Shown here piece by piece: positions 45,150 to 55,910 of a DNA stretch of 55,910 nt. The stretch covers positions 1-55,910 of the forward strand of contig NZ_UXAU01000032.1 of NCBI RefSeq assembly GCF_900609065.1, written 5' to 3'. This stretch comes from Arthrobacter ulcerisalmonis (GTDB taxonomy: Bacteria; Actinomycetota; Actinomycetes; Actinomycetales; Micrococcaceae). Each line of letters starts with the position of its first letter. Position 1 is the stretch's first letter. The position numbers and the translations under genes are program-made. The notes under the pieces were generated by a model. That model was not told the DNA's origin. It made no database searches and worked only from the letters and a program-made list of their open reading frames with translations.

Positions 45150-47119
45150 AGGATCGGCAGGCTGCCGGTGGTAGGGTGCTGCTGACCTGGCAGCGGCCTG
45201 GCGAACGGAACCTTGGTCCCCAAAACTTGGGCGACGACGTCGTGCGTGATCTGTTGAGCCGTCACGCCGACGCGTTCCAGGACCTGGCTGCGGGTGCCGT
45301 GATCGAGGAACTCGACGGGCAGGCCCACCTCGTTCAGGGCAGTATCCACGCCGGCCGCCCGCATTTCCTGGCGGATCCGGGAACCTACGCCGCCGGCACG
45401 GACGCCGTCCTCGATGCAGATGACCAGCCGGTGGTGCGAGGCCAGCGCAATGATGGATTGGCGTACCGGCAGTACCCACCTAGGGTCCACCACCGTGGTG
45501 GAAATCCCTTGCGCGCCGAGCCGGTTGGCGACGTCCAGGGACAGTTCGGACATGGCACCGACGCTGACGATCAAGACGTCGTTACCGGTGGAACCGGCAG
45601 GCCGGCGGGCCAAAACGTCGACGCCGTCACTCAACCGTTCGATCGCCTCAATTTCGGCTCCCACGGAACCCTTGGAGAACCGCACCACGCTGGGCGCATC
45701 ACTGATGGCCACTGCCTCGCGCAACTCCTCGCGCAGCCTGCTGGCATCGCGCGGGGCTGCCAGGTGCAGGCCGGGAACAATCTGGACCATTGCCATGTCC
45801 CACATGCCGTGGTGGCTGGCGCCGTCCGGACCCGTGACACCAGCCCGGTCCAGGACGATCGTCACGCCAGCCTTGTGCAGTGCCACATCCATCAACAGCT
45901 GGTCAAAGGCTCGGTTCAGGAACGTGGCGTAGAGGGCCACCACCGGGTGCAGGCCACCAAACGCCATCCCGGCTGCGGACGTGAGGGCGTGCTGCTCGGC
46001 GATGCCGACGTCGATCACGCGGTCCGGGTGCTTGGCGGCGAACTTGTGCAGGCCCACCGGGATGAGCATGGCGCCGGTAATCCCCACGACGTCGGCACGC
46101 TCGTCAGCGATGGCAGCAATCTCGTCGGCAAAGACGGACGTCCACGATTGTGCGCCGGCGCTGCCTGTGGGCTCACCGGTCTCCGGGTCGATGATGCCAA
46201 CGGCGTGAAACTGATCAGCCTCGTTGGCGCGGGCCGGAGCGTAGCCGTGACCCTTTTCAGTCATCGCGTGCACAATCACCGGGCCGGCAAAGTTCTTGGC
46301 CGTGGACAGGGCGTTTTCCATGGCTTGCAGGTCATGGCCGTCCACCGGGCCGATGTACTTCATGCCCAGGTCCTCGAACATGCCCTGCGGCGCCCACCAG
46401 TCCTTGATGCCCTTCTTGGTGGCATGCAGGCTCTTGTAGGTCAGTTGGCCGGCCGGGCCTGCCTTGAGGAGTTGGCGCTTGCACCAGTCCAGGGCACCCT
46501 CGTAGGCCGGGGCGGCACGGAAGGAGTCGATGGTGGGCCGCAGGGATGCCAGGTGGTCGGCCAAGCCGCCGACAGTGGGTGCGTAGGAGCGGCCGTTGTC
46601 ATTGACCACGATCACCACGCGCCGCCGCTTGTCTGCAGCGATGTTGTTGATGGCTTCCCAGGCCATGCCGCCGGTGAGGGCACCGTCGCCCACCACAGCA
46701 ACGACGTAGCGATCGCCGTCGCCTGTCAGTTGCCGGGCCCGGGAGATGCCATCCGCCCAGGACAGCGACGACGAGGCGTGGGAGCTCTCCACGATGTCAT
46801 GCTCGGATTCTGCCCGGGACGGGTAGCCGGACATGCCGCCTTCCTGCCGGAGTGTGCTGAAATCCTGGCGGCCGGTCAGCAACTTGTGGACGTACGACTG
46901 GTGCCCGGTGTCGAAAATAATGCTGTCGCGGGGTGACTCGAAGATCCGGTGGACGGCAAGCGTCAACTCCACCACGCCCAGGTTGGGGCCCAAGTGTCCG
47001 CCGGTCTGGGAAACATTGGTGATCAGGAAATCCCTGATCTCCGAGGTCAGCGTTGTCAGCTGTTCCTCGGTCAAGTTGCTCAGGTCCTGCGGTGTCCGGA
47101 TGGTGTCCAGGATTCCCAA
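45146..47119 (-). CDS. dxs: 1-deoxy-D-xylulose-5-phosphate synthase
   Basis: The first enzyme of the MEP isoprenoid pathway, a thiamine-diphosphate protein of 657 residues. TPP motif [16 protein letters not shown], pyrophosphate-region [18 protein letters not shown], and the transketolase-type C-terminal domain. Start TTG 47119 gives [13 protein letters not shown] and has AGGAGGGG with correct spacing; longer versions to 47227 are unlikely. The gene ends in the GTGA overlap with DUF402. It matches M. tuberculosis dxs1 (Rv2682c) by position. Confidence 0.96.
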   Translation of the reverse strand: MGILDTIRTPQDLSNLTEEQLTTLTSEIRDFLITNVSQTGGHLGPNLGVVELTLAVHRIFESPRDSIIFDTGHQSYVHKLLTGRQDFSTLRQEGGMSGYPSRAESEHDIVESSHASSSLSWADGISRARQLTGDGDRYVVAVVGDGALTGGMAWEAINNIAADKRRRVVIVVNDNGRSYAPTVGGLADHLASLRPTIDSFRAAPAYEGALDWCKRQLLKAGPAGQLTYKSLHATKKGIKDWWAPQGMFEDLGMKYIGPVDGHDLQAMENALSTAKNFAGPVIVHAMTEKGHGYAPARANEADQFHAVGIIDPETGEPTGSAGAQSWTSVFADEIAAIADERADVVGITGAMLIPVGLHKFAAKHPDRVIDVGIAEQHALTSAAGMAFGGLHPVVALYATFLNRAFDQLLMDVALHKAGVTIVLDRAGVTGPDGASHHGMWDMAMVQIVPGLHLAAPRDASRLREELREAVAISDAPSVVRFSKGSVGAEIEAIERLSDGVDVLARRPAGSTGNDVLIVSVGAMSELSLDVANRLGAQGISTTVVDPRWVLPVRQSIIALASHHRLVICIEDGVRAGGVGSRIRQEMRAAGVDTALNEVGLPVEFLDHGTRSQVLERVGVTAQQITHDVVAQVLGTKVPFARPLPGQQHPTTGSLPIL

Positions 47120-47242
47120 ATGGCCCCTCCTTCGGGTGGTAGACGTGCGGCTTAACTCTAACTCCTCAGCCCACCGCACGGACTCCAGCGGCGCGGACCG
47201 TGCTGTGCCCGGTACCAAGCCGGGCACCAGGATGAGACAGCC

Positions 47243-47277
47243 GAAGCCCCGGCTGGTCGGTGACCGGCCGGGGCTTC
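47243..47277 (-). terminator. Terminator after acnA
   Basis: Perfect 11-bp stem GAAGCCCCGGC/GCCGGGGCTTC, 13-nt loop, 29 nt past the acnA stop on the minus strand. No strong U-tract. Confidence 0.7.
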
Positions 47278-47306
47278 AGTTGGTGCAGCGTTGCGAGCGG
47301 GCTCCG

Positions 47307-50117
<2,811 letters not shown>

Positions 50118-50167
50118 CGCAGACTCCTCTCGCAACAGTTTCATCTTTGTCGCGCGGTTGTCCGCAA

Positions 50168-50191
50168 ACTAGTTAGGAAGCCCTAATTAGT
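50168..50191. promoter_or_regulatory. Imperfect dyad upstream of acnA
   Basis: ACTAGTTAGG (50168-50177) and CCTAATTAGT (50182-50191) are complementary except for one base. It contains TTAGG and CCTAA like an IdeR/DtxR iron box, but spacing and centre differ from the canonical 19-bp site. Confidence 0.4.
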
Positions 50192-50269
50192 GGTGGGCCC
50201 GGAAATTGCACAGGGTCCTCCGGTCAGATACAGCGCGACGCGGGATTTCTCAGCCCCATGATAGTGGGT

Positions 50270-51658
50270 TCAGGACCGGGGCGTCAGCAAAGCCACAGTC
50301 TCTAGATGGTGGGTATGGGGGTAAAGGTCAAAGGCCCGCAAGCCCGTGACGTCCCAGCCCGCCTGATGGAAGTAACCCAGGTCACGGGCGAACGACGCCG
50401 GATCACACGAGACGTACGCGATGCCTCGCGGCTGGGCGGCAACGAGTTGGCCCACCACGGTTTTGCCGGCACCGGCCCGGGGCGGATCGAGGACGATCGC
50501 GTCCAGGGACCGGGGCTTCTCCCGCAGGACCCGTTCAACCCGGCCCTGGACAATCTCCACCTGTGGAGCGGCATGCAGGTTCTTGCGCGCATCCCGGCTG
50601 GTTCCGGGCGCGCCTTCGACCGAAAGGACTGAGCCGGACTCCCCCACCTCGTCGGCGAGGACAGCGGTGAACAGTCCGGCGCCAGCATAGAGGTCGGCCA
50701 CTGACGATCCCGGCGCGAGGAACCCACCACCCTGGAGGAAGTCCCGGACGGCCCCGGTCAGCGTTGCCGGGGCATGGCGATGGATCTGCCAGAAGCCGGC
50801 ACCGCTGACGCGGTAGTCGTGCCCGGCAGCTGACTCCTGGACCCACGCACGGCCGCGCAACTGCTGAACCTCACCCGTTTCCGGATCAAGGGCAGCAACG
50901 GAAACGTCCGCGGGCAACTGGGCGGCAACGCCGGCCAACCGCTTGGGGGTGGTTCCGGCCGACGGCACCAGGAGCACCAATACCCGAGACCCGTTGGCAG
51001 GTGCTGCAACTTCAACCCGGTCGATCCCCTGCAGGTCGATGTCCCAGAGCTGGAGCGCGTTGATGGCATCGAGGGCCAACGGCATCTCGCGGACCGCCAC
51101 GATGTGGTGTGAACGGTGCGCGTGCATGCCCAGTTTGCCGCCCTTGGTGACCGAGAAGCTGGCGCGAGTGCGCCACCCCAGTCCCGGGCCGCCGTCGTCC
51201 GCGTTGTCCACCGCCTCTACGGTGCCGGACCAGCCAGCCAGGGGAAGTTCGACGCCGGCGAGCCGGGACAGCTGCTCGGCCAGCACCGCCGCTTTCAGCT
51301 CGCGCTGCCGTGGCAGCGCGATGTGCCCGAACTCGGCACCGCCCACCGGCGGGTGGCCGTGCTCCCAGGCCCGCCGGGAGTCGGCGAGCCGCCAGAAATG
51401 CTCCACCCGATCCGGGGACGCGTCCAGCACCGCCACAACATCCGCGCGCCAGAATTTCGCCGACTCACCGGCGTCGGTCAGCCTGGCCTTCACCTTCTCG
51501 CCGGGGATCGCGTGCCGGACGAAGATCACCCGGCCATCGTGGCGGGCCACGCAATGCCCGCCATGGGCGACTGGACCGACGTCGAGGACGACCTCCTCAC
51601 CGGCGCGGGAACCCAGGTCTTCGGTCTGGGCGGCGGGGCGGGTGGTCTTGGAAGTCAT
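50270..51658 (-). CDS. TrmA/RlmD-family class I SAM RNA (uracil-5-) methyltransferase lacking Fe-S cysteines
   Basis: 462 residues. An N-terminal TRAM domain (about 15-75) is followed by a SAM-dependent methyltransferase domain: VADLYAGAGLFTAVLAD, LDPPRAGAG and the nucleophile YVSCDPASFARDL. The region that in RlmD/RumA holds four Fe-S Cys (about 90-120) is Cys-free: SRRAWEHGHPPVGGAEFGH. Hence it is likely cluster-less and its RNA target is uncertain. It overlaps the APC permease gene by 4 nt. Position equals Rv2689c. Confidence 0.9.
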   Translation of the reverse strand: MTSKTTRPAAQTEDLGSRAGEEVVLDVGPVAHGGHCVARHDGRVIFVRHAIPGEKVKARLTDAGESAKFWRADVVAVLDASPDRVEHFWRLADSRRAWEHGHPPVGGAEFGHIALPRQRELKAAVLAEQLSRLAGVELPLAGWSGTVEAVDNADDGGPGLGWRTRASFSVTKGGKLGMHAHRSHHIVAVREMPLALDAINALQLWDIDLQGIDRVEVAAPANGSRVLVLLVPSAGTTPKRLAGVAAQLPADVSVAALDPETGEVQQLRGRAWVQESAAGHDYRVSGAGFWQIHRHAPATLTGAVRDFLQGGGFLAPGSSVADLYAGAGLFTAVLADEVGESGSVLSVEGAPGTSRDARKNLHAAPQVEIVQGRVERVLREKPRSLDAIVLDPPRAGAGKTVVGQLVAAQPRGIAYVSCDPASFARDLGYFHQAGWDVTGLRAFDLYPHTHHLETVALLTPRS

Positions 51659-53631
51659 TGCACGTCCTGGAAGTTCTTTGCGTCAACGGATGATTTGAGC
51701 TGCCATGGGACGCTGGCCACCATGACGCCTGGTTCAAAGTGCAGGCGGGTCTTGATGCGGAGCGCCGTCTGGTTGTGCACCAACTGCTCCCACCACTTAC
51801 CCACCACATATTCGGGGATATAGACCACCACGAGGTCCCGCGGCGAGTCGATCCGCATCTGCTTCACGTAATCCATGATGGGCGTCACGGTTTCGCGGTA
51901 CGGGCTGGCGAGGACTGTCAGGGGGACCGGGATTTCGAGCTTCTCCCAGTCGGCCACGGTGCGCGCGGTGTCGTCGGGGTCAATGTCCACAGTAATCGCA
52001 TCCAGCTGCGAGGGCCGGGACGCCCGGGCGTAGGCGAGGGCGCGCAGGACGGGTTTGCGGACGTGCGAGACGAGCAGGACCGCGTGCACCCGGGTGGGCA
52101 GGGCCCGCGGCGAGGAGTCCTCGTCCACGGCCAGCTCCTTGGCCACATTGTCGTAGTGCGCCCGGATGCTCCACATGATCAGGAACAAGACGAACATGGC
52201 CAGCAACGCGATCCAGGCGCCCTGCTCGAACTTGGTGATCAGCACGATCACCAGGACCAGGGCTGTCATGCAGAAGCCCATGGTGTTGATGGCGCGGGAC
52301 TTGGCCATCCGGCGTCGGACGGCCTTGTCCTTAGCGAGTTTCAGCTCCCGGCCCCAGTGCCGGATCATGCCCAACTGGCTGGCCGTGAAGGAGATAAAGA
52401 CGCCCACAATGTAGAGCTGGATGAGTTTGGTGACATCGGCGTTGAAGGCAATGATCAGGACCAGCGCGCCTGCCGCGAGGGCCAGGACGCCGTTGCTGAA
52501 GGCGAGGCGGTCGCCGCGGGTGCGGAGCTGGCGGGGCAGGTAGCCGTCCTGGGCGAGGATGGAGCCGAGGACCGGGAACCCGTTAAAGGCGGTGTTGGAG
52601 GCGAAAACTAGGATGATGCCGGTGGCGGCCACCACGATGTAGAACGGGATGGAGCCTGCACCGAAAATGGTCTGCGCGATCTGGCTGATGGCCGGGTTTT
52701 GGATGTAATTCTCCGGCAGGGGCAGGCCGTTGAGGAGAAACTCGGTGGCCGGGTCCAAGACGATATGGACCTTGGTCGCCTGCGCGAGGAACATGATGCC
52801 CGCCAGCATGGAGGCGCCAATCACGCCGAGCAGCAGCAGCGTGGTGGCGGCGTTCTTGCTCTTGGGCTTCTTAAAGTTGGGGACGCCGTTGCTGATGGCT
52901 TCGACACCGGTCAAGGCGGCAGCGCCGGAGGAGAAGGCGCGCAGCAGCAGGAACGCACCGGCCAGGCCCACCAGTCCCTCATCGAACCCTTGCGCGGGAA
53001 CGATCGTGAACGCGGCGGACGGCGCCTCCCCCAAGGTTCCGGTGGCCATTTTGTAGACGCCAACCGCCGTCATGCCCAGGATGGACGCCATGAAAATGTA
53101 GGTGGGCACGGCAAAGACGCTGCCCGCTTCCTTGATGCCGCGCAGGTTAACCAACGCAAGGATGACGACGCCGATGGTGGCGATGAGGGCCTGTTGCCCA
53201 TGCAGGGCAGGCACGGCCGTGGTCAAGTAGGCGGCGGCAGAGGACATGGACACGGCGACCGTCAGCACGTAGTCCACCAGCAGAGCCGACGCCACGGTCA
53301 AGCCCGCATATTTGCCGAGGTTCTCGTTGGCGATCTCATAGTCGCCGCCACCGGAAGGGTAGGCGTGGACGTTTTGCCGGTAGGACGCGACGACGGTCAG
53401 CAGCACCACCATCACGGCCAGGCCAACCCACGGCGAGAAGGCGACGGCGCTGACACCGGCCAGTGCCAGGGTGAGCAGAATTTCGTCGGGCGCGTACGCC
53501 ACGGAGGACAGCGCGTCCGAGGCGAAGACCGGGAGTGCAATCCGTTTGGGAAGCAGGGTGTGGGCGAGCCGATCGTTCCGGAAAGGGCGGCCCACCAACA
53601 CGCGTTTGACGGCGTTCAATATTGTCAGCAC
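51655..53631 (-). CDS. APC family amino acid/K+ permease (KimA-like) with C-terminal cytosolic domain
   Basis: A 658-residue protein with about 12 membrane helices (about 30-470), motif PVFASDALSSVAYAPDEIL in TM1, and YPSGGGDYEIANENLG. It has a hydrophilic C-terminal domain of about 180 residues containing DPDDTARTVADWEK-like nucleotide/USP-type segments. KimA-type proteins are potassium importers inhibited by c-di-AMP; the divergent TrkA-type pair ceoB-ceoC supports a potassium role. Position equals Rv2690c. ATG start. Confidence 0.87.
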   Translation of the reverse strand: MLTILNAVKRVLVGRPFRNDRLAHTLLPKRIALPVFASDALSSVAYAPDEILLTLALAGVSAVAFSPWVGLAVMVVLLTVVASYRQNVHAYPSGGGDYEIANENLGKYAGLTVASALLVDYVLTVAVSMSSAAAYLTTAVPALHGQQALIATIGVVILALVNLRGIKEAGSVFAVPTYIFMASILGMTAVGVYKMATGTLGEAPSAAFTIVPAQGFDEGLVGLAGAFLLLRAFSSGAAALTGVEAISNGVPNFKKPKSKNAATTLLLLGVIGASMLAGIMFLAQATKVHIVLDPATEFLLNGLPLPENYIQNPAISQIAQTIFGAGSIPFYIVVAATGIILVFASNTAFNGFPVLGSILAQDGYLPRQLRTRGDRLAFSNGVLALAAGALVLIIAFNADVTKLIQLYIVGVFISFTASQLGMIRHWGRELKLAKDKAVRRRMAKSRAINTMGFCMTALVLVIVLITKFEQGAWIALLAMFVLFLIMWSIRAHYDNVAKELAVDEDSSPRALPTRVHAVLLVSHVRKPVLRALAYARASRPSQLDAITVDIDPDDTARTVADWEKLEIPVPLTVLASPYRETVTPIMDYVKQMRIDSPRDLVVVYIPEYVVGKWWEQLVHNQTALRIKTRLHFEPGVMVASVPWQLKSSVDAKNFQDVQ

Positions 53632-53750
53632 TCCACAAAGCTAGTCTGATTCCGGGGCTGTGTCATGACGGCCCCTGGACAGCTCGAAGGGGTGGGCTGG
53701 CGGTAGAGTTCTAGCTGCATGGCTTGTCAGGTGAATATAGAGGAGAATCG

Positions 53751-54425
53751 GTGGCGCATTTCGTGATCATGGGATGTGGCAGGGTGGGGGCAACGCTGGC
53801 GCACACGCTGGAGGATGCTGGCCACTACGTTGCAATCATCGACCAGGACGACAGGGCATTTCGTCGCCTGCGGCCAAGCTTTACCGGCCGGAAAGTCACC
53901 GGCGTCGGTTTCGACCGGGACACCCTGAAGCAGGCCGGCGTCGATGAGGCCTACGCCTTCGCCGCGGTTTCCAGTGGCGACAATTCCAACATCCTGGCCA
54001 CCCGTGTCGCCAGGGAAACCTTCCACGTTCCGCACGTGGTTGCGCGCATCTACGATCCAGGCCGCGCTGAAATCTACCAGCGGCTCGGCATCCCCACCGT
54101 GGCGGCCGTGCGCTGGAGCGCGGACCAGGTGCTGCGGCGGATCCTGCCCGAACAGCACCTGGCCGGCGATTTCCGCGAACCGTCCGGCCGGCTGGTCCTG
54201 GCAGAACTTGATATCGATGCCGGCTGGGTGGGTCACCGCATCAGCACCATCGAGGAAGCCGCCGGAGTTCGGGTGGCGTACCTGACCCGGTTCGGCGAAG
54301 GGCAGTTGCCCGGCAGCGAAACCCTGTACCAGGACGGCGACACCGTGCACGCCATGTTGGCCGTCGCCAACAGTTCCCAGGTCATGCAAATCCTGGCCAA
54401 GGGCCCCGGCAAGGAGTTCCAGTGA
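53751..54425 (+). CDS. ceoB: TrkA-type potassium uptake regulatory protein (CeoB-like)
   Basis: A 224-residue RCK (TrkA-N plus TrkA-C) subunit. The Rossmann motif is MGCGRVGATLAHTLEDAG, followed by NAD-binding IIDQDD; the TrkA-C part (about 140-220) includes LAELDIDAGWVGHRIS. GTG 53751 has GAGGAG 5 nt upstream. Equivalent to M. tuberculosis ceoB (Rv2691). In tandem with ceoC with a 4-nt overlap. Confidence 0.92.
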   Translation: MAHFVIMGCGRVGATLAHTLEDAGHYVAIIDQDDRAFRRLRPSFTGRKVTGVGFDRDTLKQAGVDEAYAFAAVSSGDNSNILATRVARETFHVPHVVARIYDPGRAEIYQRLGIPTVAAVRWSADQVLRRILPEQHLAGDFREPSGRLVLAELDIDAGWVGHRISTIEEAAGVRVAYLTRFGEGQLPGSETLYQDGDTVHAMLAVANSSQVMQILAKGPGKEFQ

Positions 54426-55156
54426 AGGTAGTTATTGTTGGCGCTGGCAGTGTGGGATCGTCCATTGCCCGCGAACTCCTCTCCCACAAACACGATGTCT
54501 TGCTGATCGACCTCAAGCCCGAGGTTATTGGCCGCAGCGGCCTGCGCGGGGCGCGGTGGCTGGTGGGTGATGCGTGCGAGCTGAGTACCCTGCAGGGCGC
54601 GAAAGTGGACGAGGCCGATGTAGTGGTGTCCGCCACCGGAGATGACAAGGTCAACCTGGTGGTCTCCCTGCTGGCCAAAACCGAATTCGGGGTGGGCCGG
54701 ACCGTAGGACGGGTCAATAACCCCAAGAACGACTGGATGTTCAACGATTCCTGGGGTGTTGACGTGGCGGTCAATACTCCGCAGCTGATGACCGCACTCG
54801 TGGAAGAGGCAGTGGAGATCGGTGACCTGGTCCGGCTCCTGACGCTTCAGACGGGTGTTTCCGCGATCGTCGAGTTCACTGTCCCGCACGACTCGCACGT
54901 GATCGGCCAAACTGTCGGTGCCATCGACTGGCCGGAGGACTCAACGCTTGTGGCGATCCTGCGCGACCACGCTCCCATCACGCCGAGCCGGGACGACGTG
55001 ATCGACGGCGGGGACGAACTCTTCTTCGTCACCACCATTGCTGCCGAAGACGACCTCAGGGCTTTGTTGTCCTCCGCCACCGACGAGGACGTTGATGGCG
55101 ATTCCGGTGAAGATAACGCCAAACACGCGCCGGAGGATGACGGCTTCGACGGGTAG
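54422..55156 (+). CDS. ceoC: TrkA-type potassium uptake regulatory protein (CeoC-like)
   Basis: A 244-residue RCK protein with Rossmann motif VIVGAGSVGSSIARELL and IDLKPEVI, and TrkA-C (about 140-220). The C-terminal 35 residues are acidic and disordered. ATG/GTG context overlaps the ceoB stop (GTGA). Such paired RCK proteins gate a Trk/Ktr or related transporter; the divergent KimA-like permease is the obvious partner to test. Confidence 0.92.
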   Translation: MKVVIVGAGSVGSSIARELLSHKHDVLLIDLKPEVIGRSGLRGARWLVGDACELSTLQGAKVDEADVVVSATGDDKVNLVVSLLAKTEFGVGRTVGRVNNPKNDWMFNDSWGVDVAVNTPQLMTALVEEAVEIGDLVRLLTLQTGVSAIVEFTVPHDSHVIGQTVGAIDWPEDSTLVAILRDHAPITPSRDDVIDGGDELFFVTTIAAEDDLRALLSSATDEDVDGDSGEDNAKHAPEDDGFDG

Positions 55157-55173
55157 GAGCAACGGCACCAGAC

Positions 55174-55182
55174 TTATCCACA
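55174..55182 (+). promoter_or_regulatory. DnaA-box-like sequence TTATCCACA upstream of the DUF222 gene
   Basis: A perfect match to the DnaA consensus lies 51 nt before the DUF222 start. A single site does not make an origin; it could affect expression or be incidental. Confidence 0.4.
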
Positions 55183-55232
55183 TAGCACCGAAGCCTCGAG
55201 TGTACGGCGGTGATGTCTAGGAAAATTGAGAG

Positions 55233-55910
55233 ATGGCAAAGGTAGTGGATTTCCAGACCCTGGTCGCTGACCGGGTCGGCGGCTCTCAGTCCTCCGCGGT
55301 CCTGGAACCCGCTGCCTTGGAACCTGCCGCCACCCTGCCCAGGGACGCAGCCGGCGCCACCTTCGACAACCACACCCCCAACACGTTGCGTTCATTGACT
55401 GCATGGACGCCAGCAACCGTCCCGGATTTACTGGTGGCGGTGGCAGGGGTTCGGCCCGCTGCGGATGCTGCTGGGTTGATTGATCAACTCCGCGGCCTCG
55501 AAGATCTGAAGTCCGCGGCCGCTGGCCTCCAAGCCCGGCTGGCCGTCGCGTTCGACACCCTCGAACGCACAGCCCAAGCCGCGGCCGGGGTGCCCGCCGC
55601 CGAGCGAGGCCACGGCGTCAGTGCCCAAATAGCATTGGCCCGGCGTGAATCCCCCAGCCGCGGCGGCCGGCTCCTTGGCCTCGCCCGAGCCCTCGTCACC
55701 GAAATGCCCCACACCCTCACCGCCCTCAACACCGGGGACCTCAACGAATGGCGCGCCACACTCCTCGTCCGGGAAACAGCCTGCCTCAGCGCCGAAGACC
55801 GGACCGCCGTGGACGCTGAACTCGCCGCCGACACCGGCACGTTCACCGGCACAGGAGACCGGGCCCTGATCGCCGCGGCCAGGACCGCCGCGTACCGCCA
55901 TGACCCACGC
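55233..55910 (+). CDS. DUF222/HNH endonuclease family protein, N-terminal part (REP13E12-type)
   Basis: An open frame begins [19 protein letters not shown] and runs to the window edge without a stop (226 codons seen). The DUF222 hallmarks are visible: [40 protein letters not shown] basic helix, [18 protein letters not shown] and [15 protein letters not shown]. The HNH nuclease domain normally lies C-terminal and would be beyond the window. Family members are multicopy in Actinobacteria and resemble the M. tuberculosis 13E12 repeats. ATG 55233; the SD is weak. The frame is in-frame complete to the edge, so it is partial only because the window stops. Confidence 0.85.
   Translation, partial: MAKVVDFQTLVADRVGGSQSSAVLEPAALEPAATLPRDAAGATFDNHTPNTLRSLTAWTPATVPDLLVAVAGVRPAADAAGLIDQLRGLEDLKSAAAGLQARLAVAFDTLERTAQAAAGVPAAERGHGVSAQIALARRESPSRGGRLLGLARALVTEMPHTLTALNTGDLNEWRATLLVRETACLSAEDRTAVDAELAADTGTFTGTGDRALIAAARTAAYRHDPR

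Noticed and set aside
45150..45479. 110-residue N-terminal extension of the DUF402 protein
   Set aside because: Lies in the antiparallel-free but out-of-frame dxs coding region and is Arg/Pro-rich; GTG 45149 overlaps the dxs stop as expected for coupling.
45032..46936. 634-codon open frame on the plus strand opposite dxs
   Set aside because: High-GC antisense frame; no family-like sequence, while dxs on the other strand is a full, well-conserved gene.

Overview
The window is a stretch of high-GC actinobacterial chromosome, most likely Arthrobacter sensu lato (Arthrobacter, Paenarthrobacter or Pseudarthrobacter, Micrococcaceae). Evidence: GC-rich codon use, GTG and TTG starts, a mycothione reductase (mycothiol is restricted to Actinobacteria), an FMN-riboswitch rib operon with RibM, and two blocks that match Mycobacterium tuberculosis gene order from memory (DUF3000-RNase D-dxs, and TrmA-like/APC permease divergent from ceoB-ceoC). 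Genus assignment is inference; no 16S gene is present.

Layout. 1-1474: a probable insertion-sequence end abutting a 5'-truncated BCCT (choline/betaine-type) transporter. 1471-3496 (minus): hisE-hisG-hisF. 3592-8204 (minus): riboflavin operon ribM-ribD-ribE-ribB-ribA-ribH behind an FMN riboswitch, with ribB and ribA as separate overlapping genes. 8243-13012 (minus): a PD-(D/E)XK-like protein, def, fmt, rsmB, rpe. 13110-13973: six tRNA genes, including an exact Gly-Val duplication. 14024-17401: a 17-bp inverted repeat, an orphan MT0933-type antitoxin-like protein, and a GMC oxidoreductase divergent from an AraC regulator. 17391-22097: TerC behind a yybP-ykoY (Mn) riboswitch, DUF808, a BenE transporter and ZapE. 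22179-24543: an aldo/keto reductase and XRE regulator divergent from a carboxymuconolactone-decarboxylase-like protein. 24673-26595: rhodanese, SufE and YbaK. 26603-31785: a variable region of hypothetical, membrane, secreted and regulatory genes. 31800-37837: msrB, the DUF6421-SDR-aldolase operon, DUF3000 and RNase D. 37868-41431: fadA-fadB behind a dyad operator. 41547-45149: mycothione reductase, then (minus) an aldo/keto reductase, a WGR-like protein and DUF402 coupled to dxs. 45146-50117: dxs and acnA. 50270-55156: a TrmA-like methyltransferase and APC/KimA-like permease, divergent from the TrkA-type pair ceoB-ceoC. 55233-end: the start of a DUF222/HNH (REP13E12-type) protein cut by the window edge.

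How it works together. Most of the window is core metabolism in tightly coupled operons with many 4-nt ATGA/GTGA overlaps. Two metabolite-sensing RNAs are visible (FMN and Mn2+). At least six genes have a TANNNT box about 6-7 nt upstream of the start codon and no Shine-Dalgarno, the signature of leaderless transcripts. The best candidates for undescribed biology are the DUF6421-SDR-threonine-aldolase operon with its hairpin leader, the dxs-DUF402-WGR-like-AKR transcription unit, the start-codon-spanning inverted repeat at zapE, and a TrmA-family enzyme that lacks the Fe-S cysteines. I saw no CRISPR array, prophage or obvious defence island.
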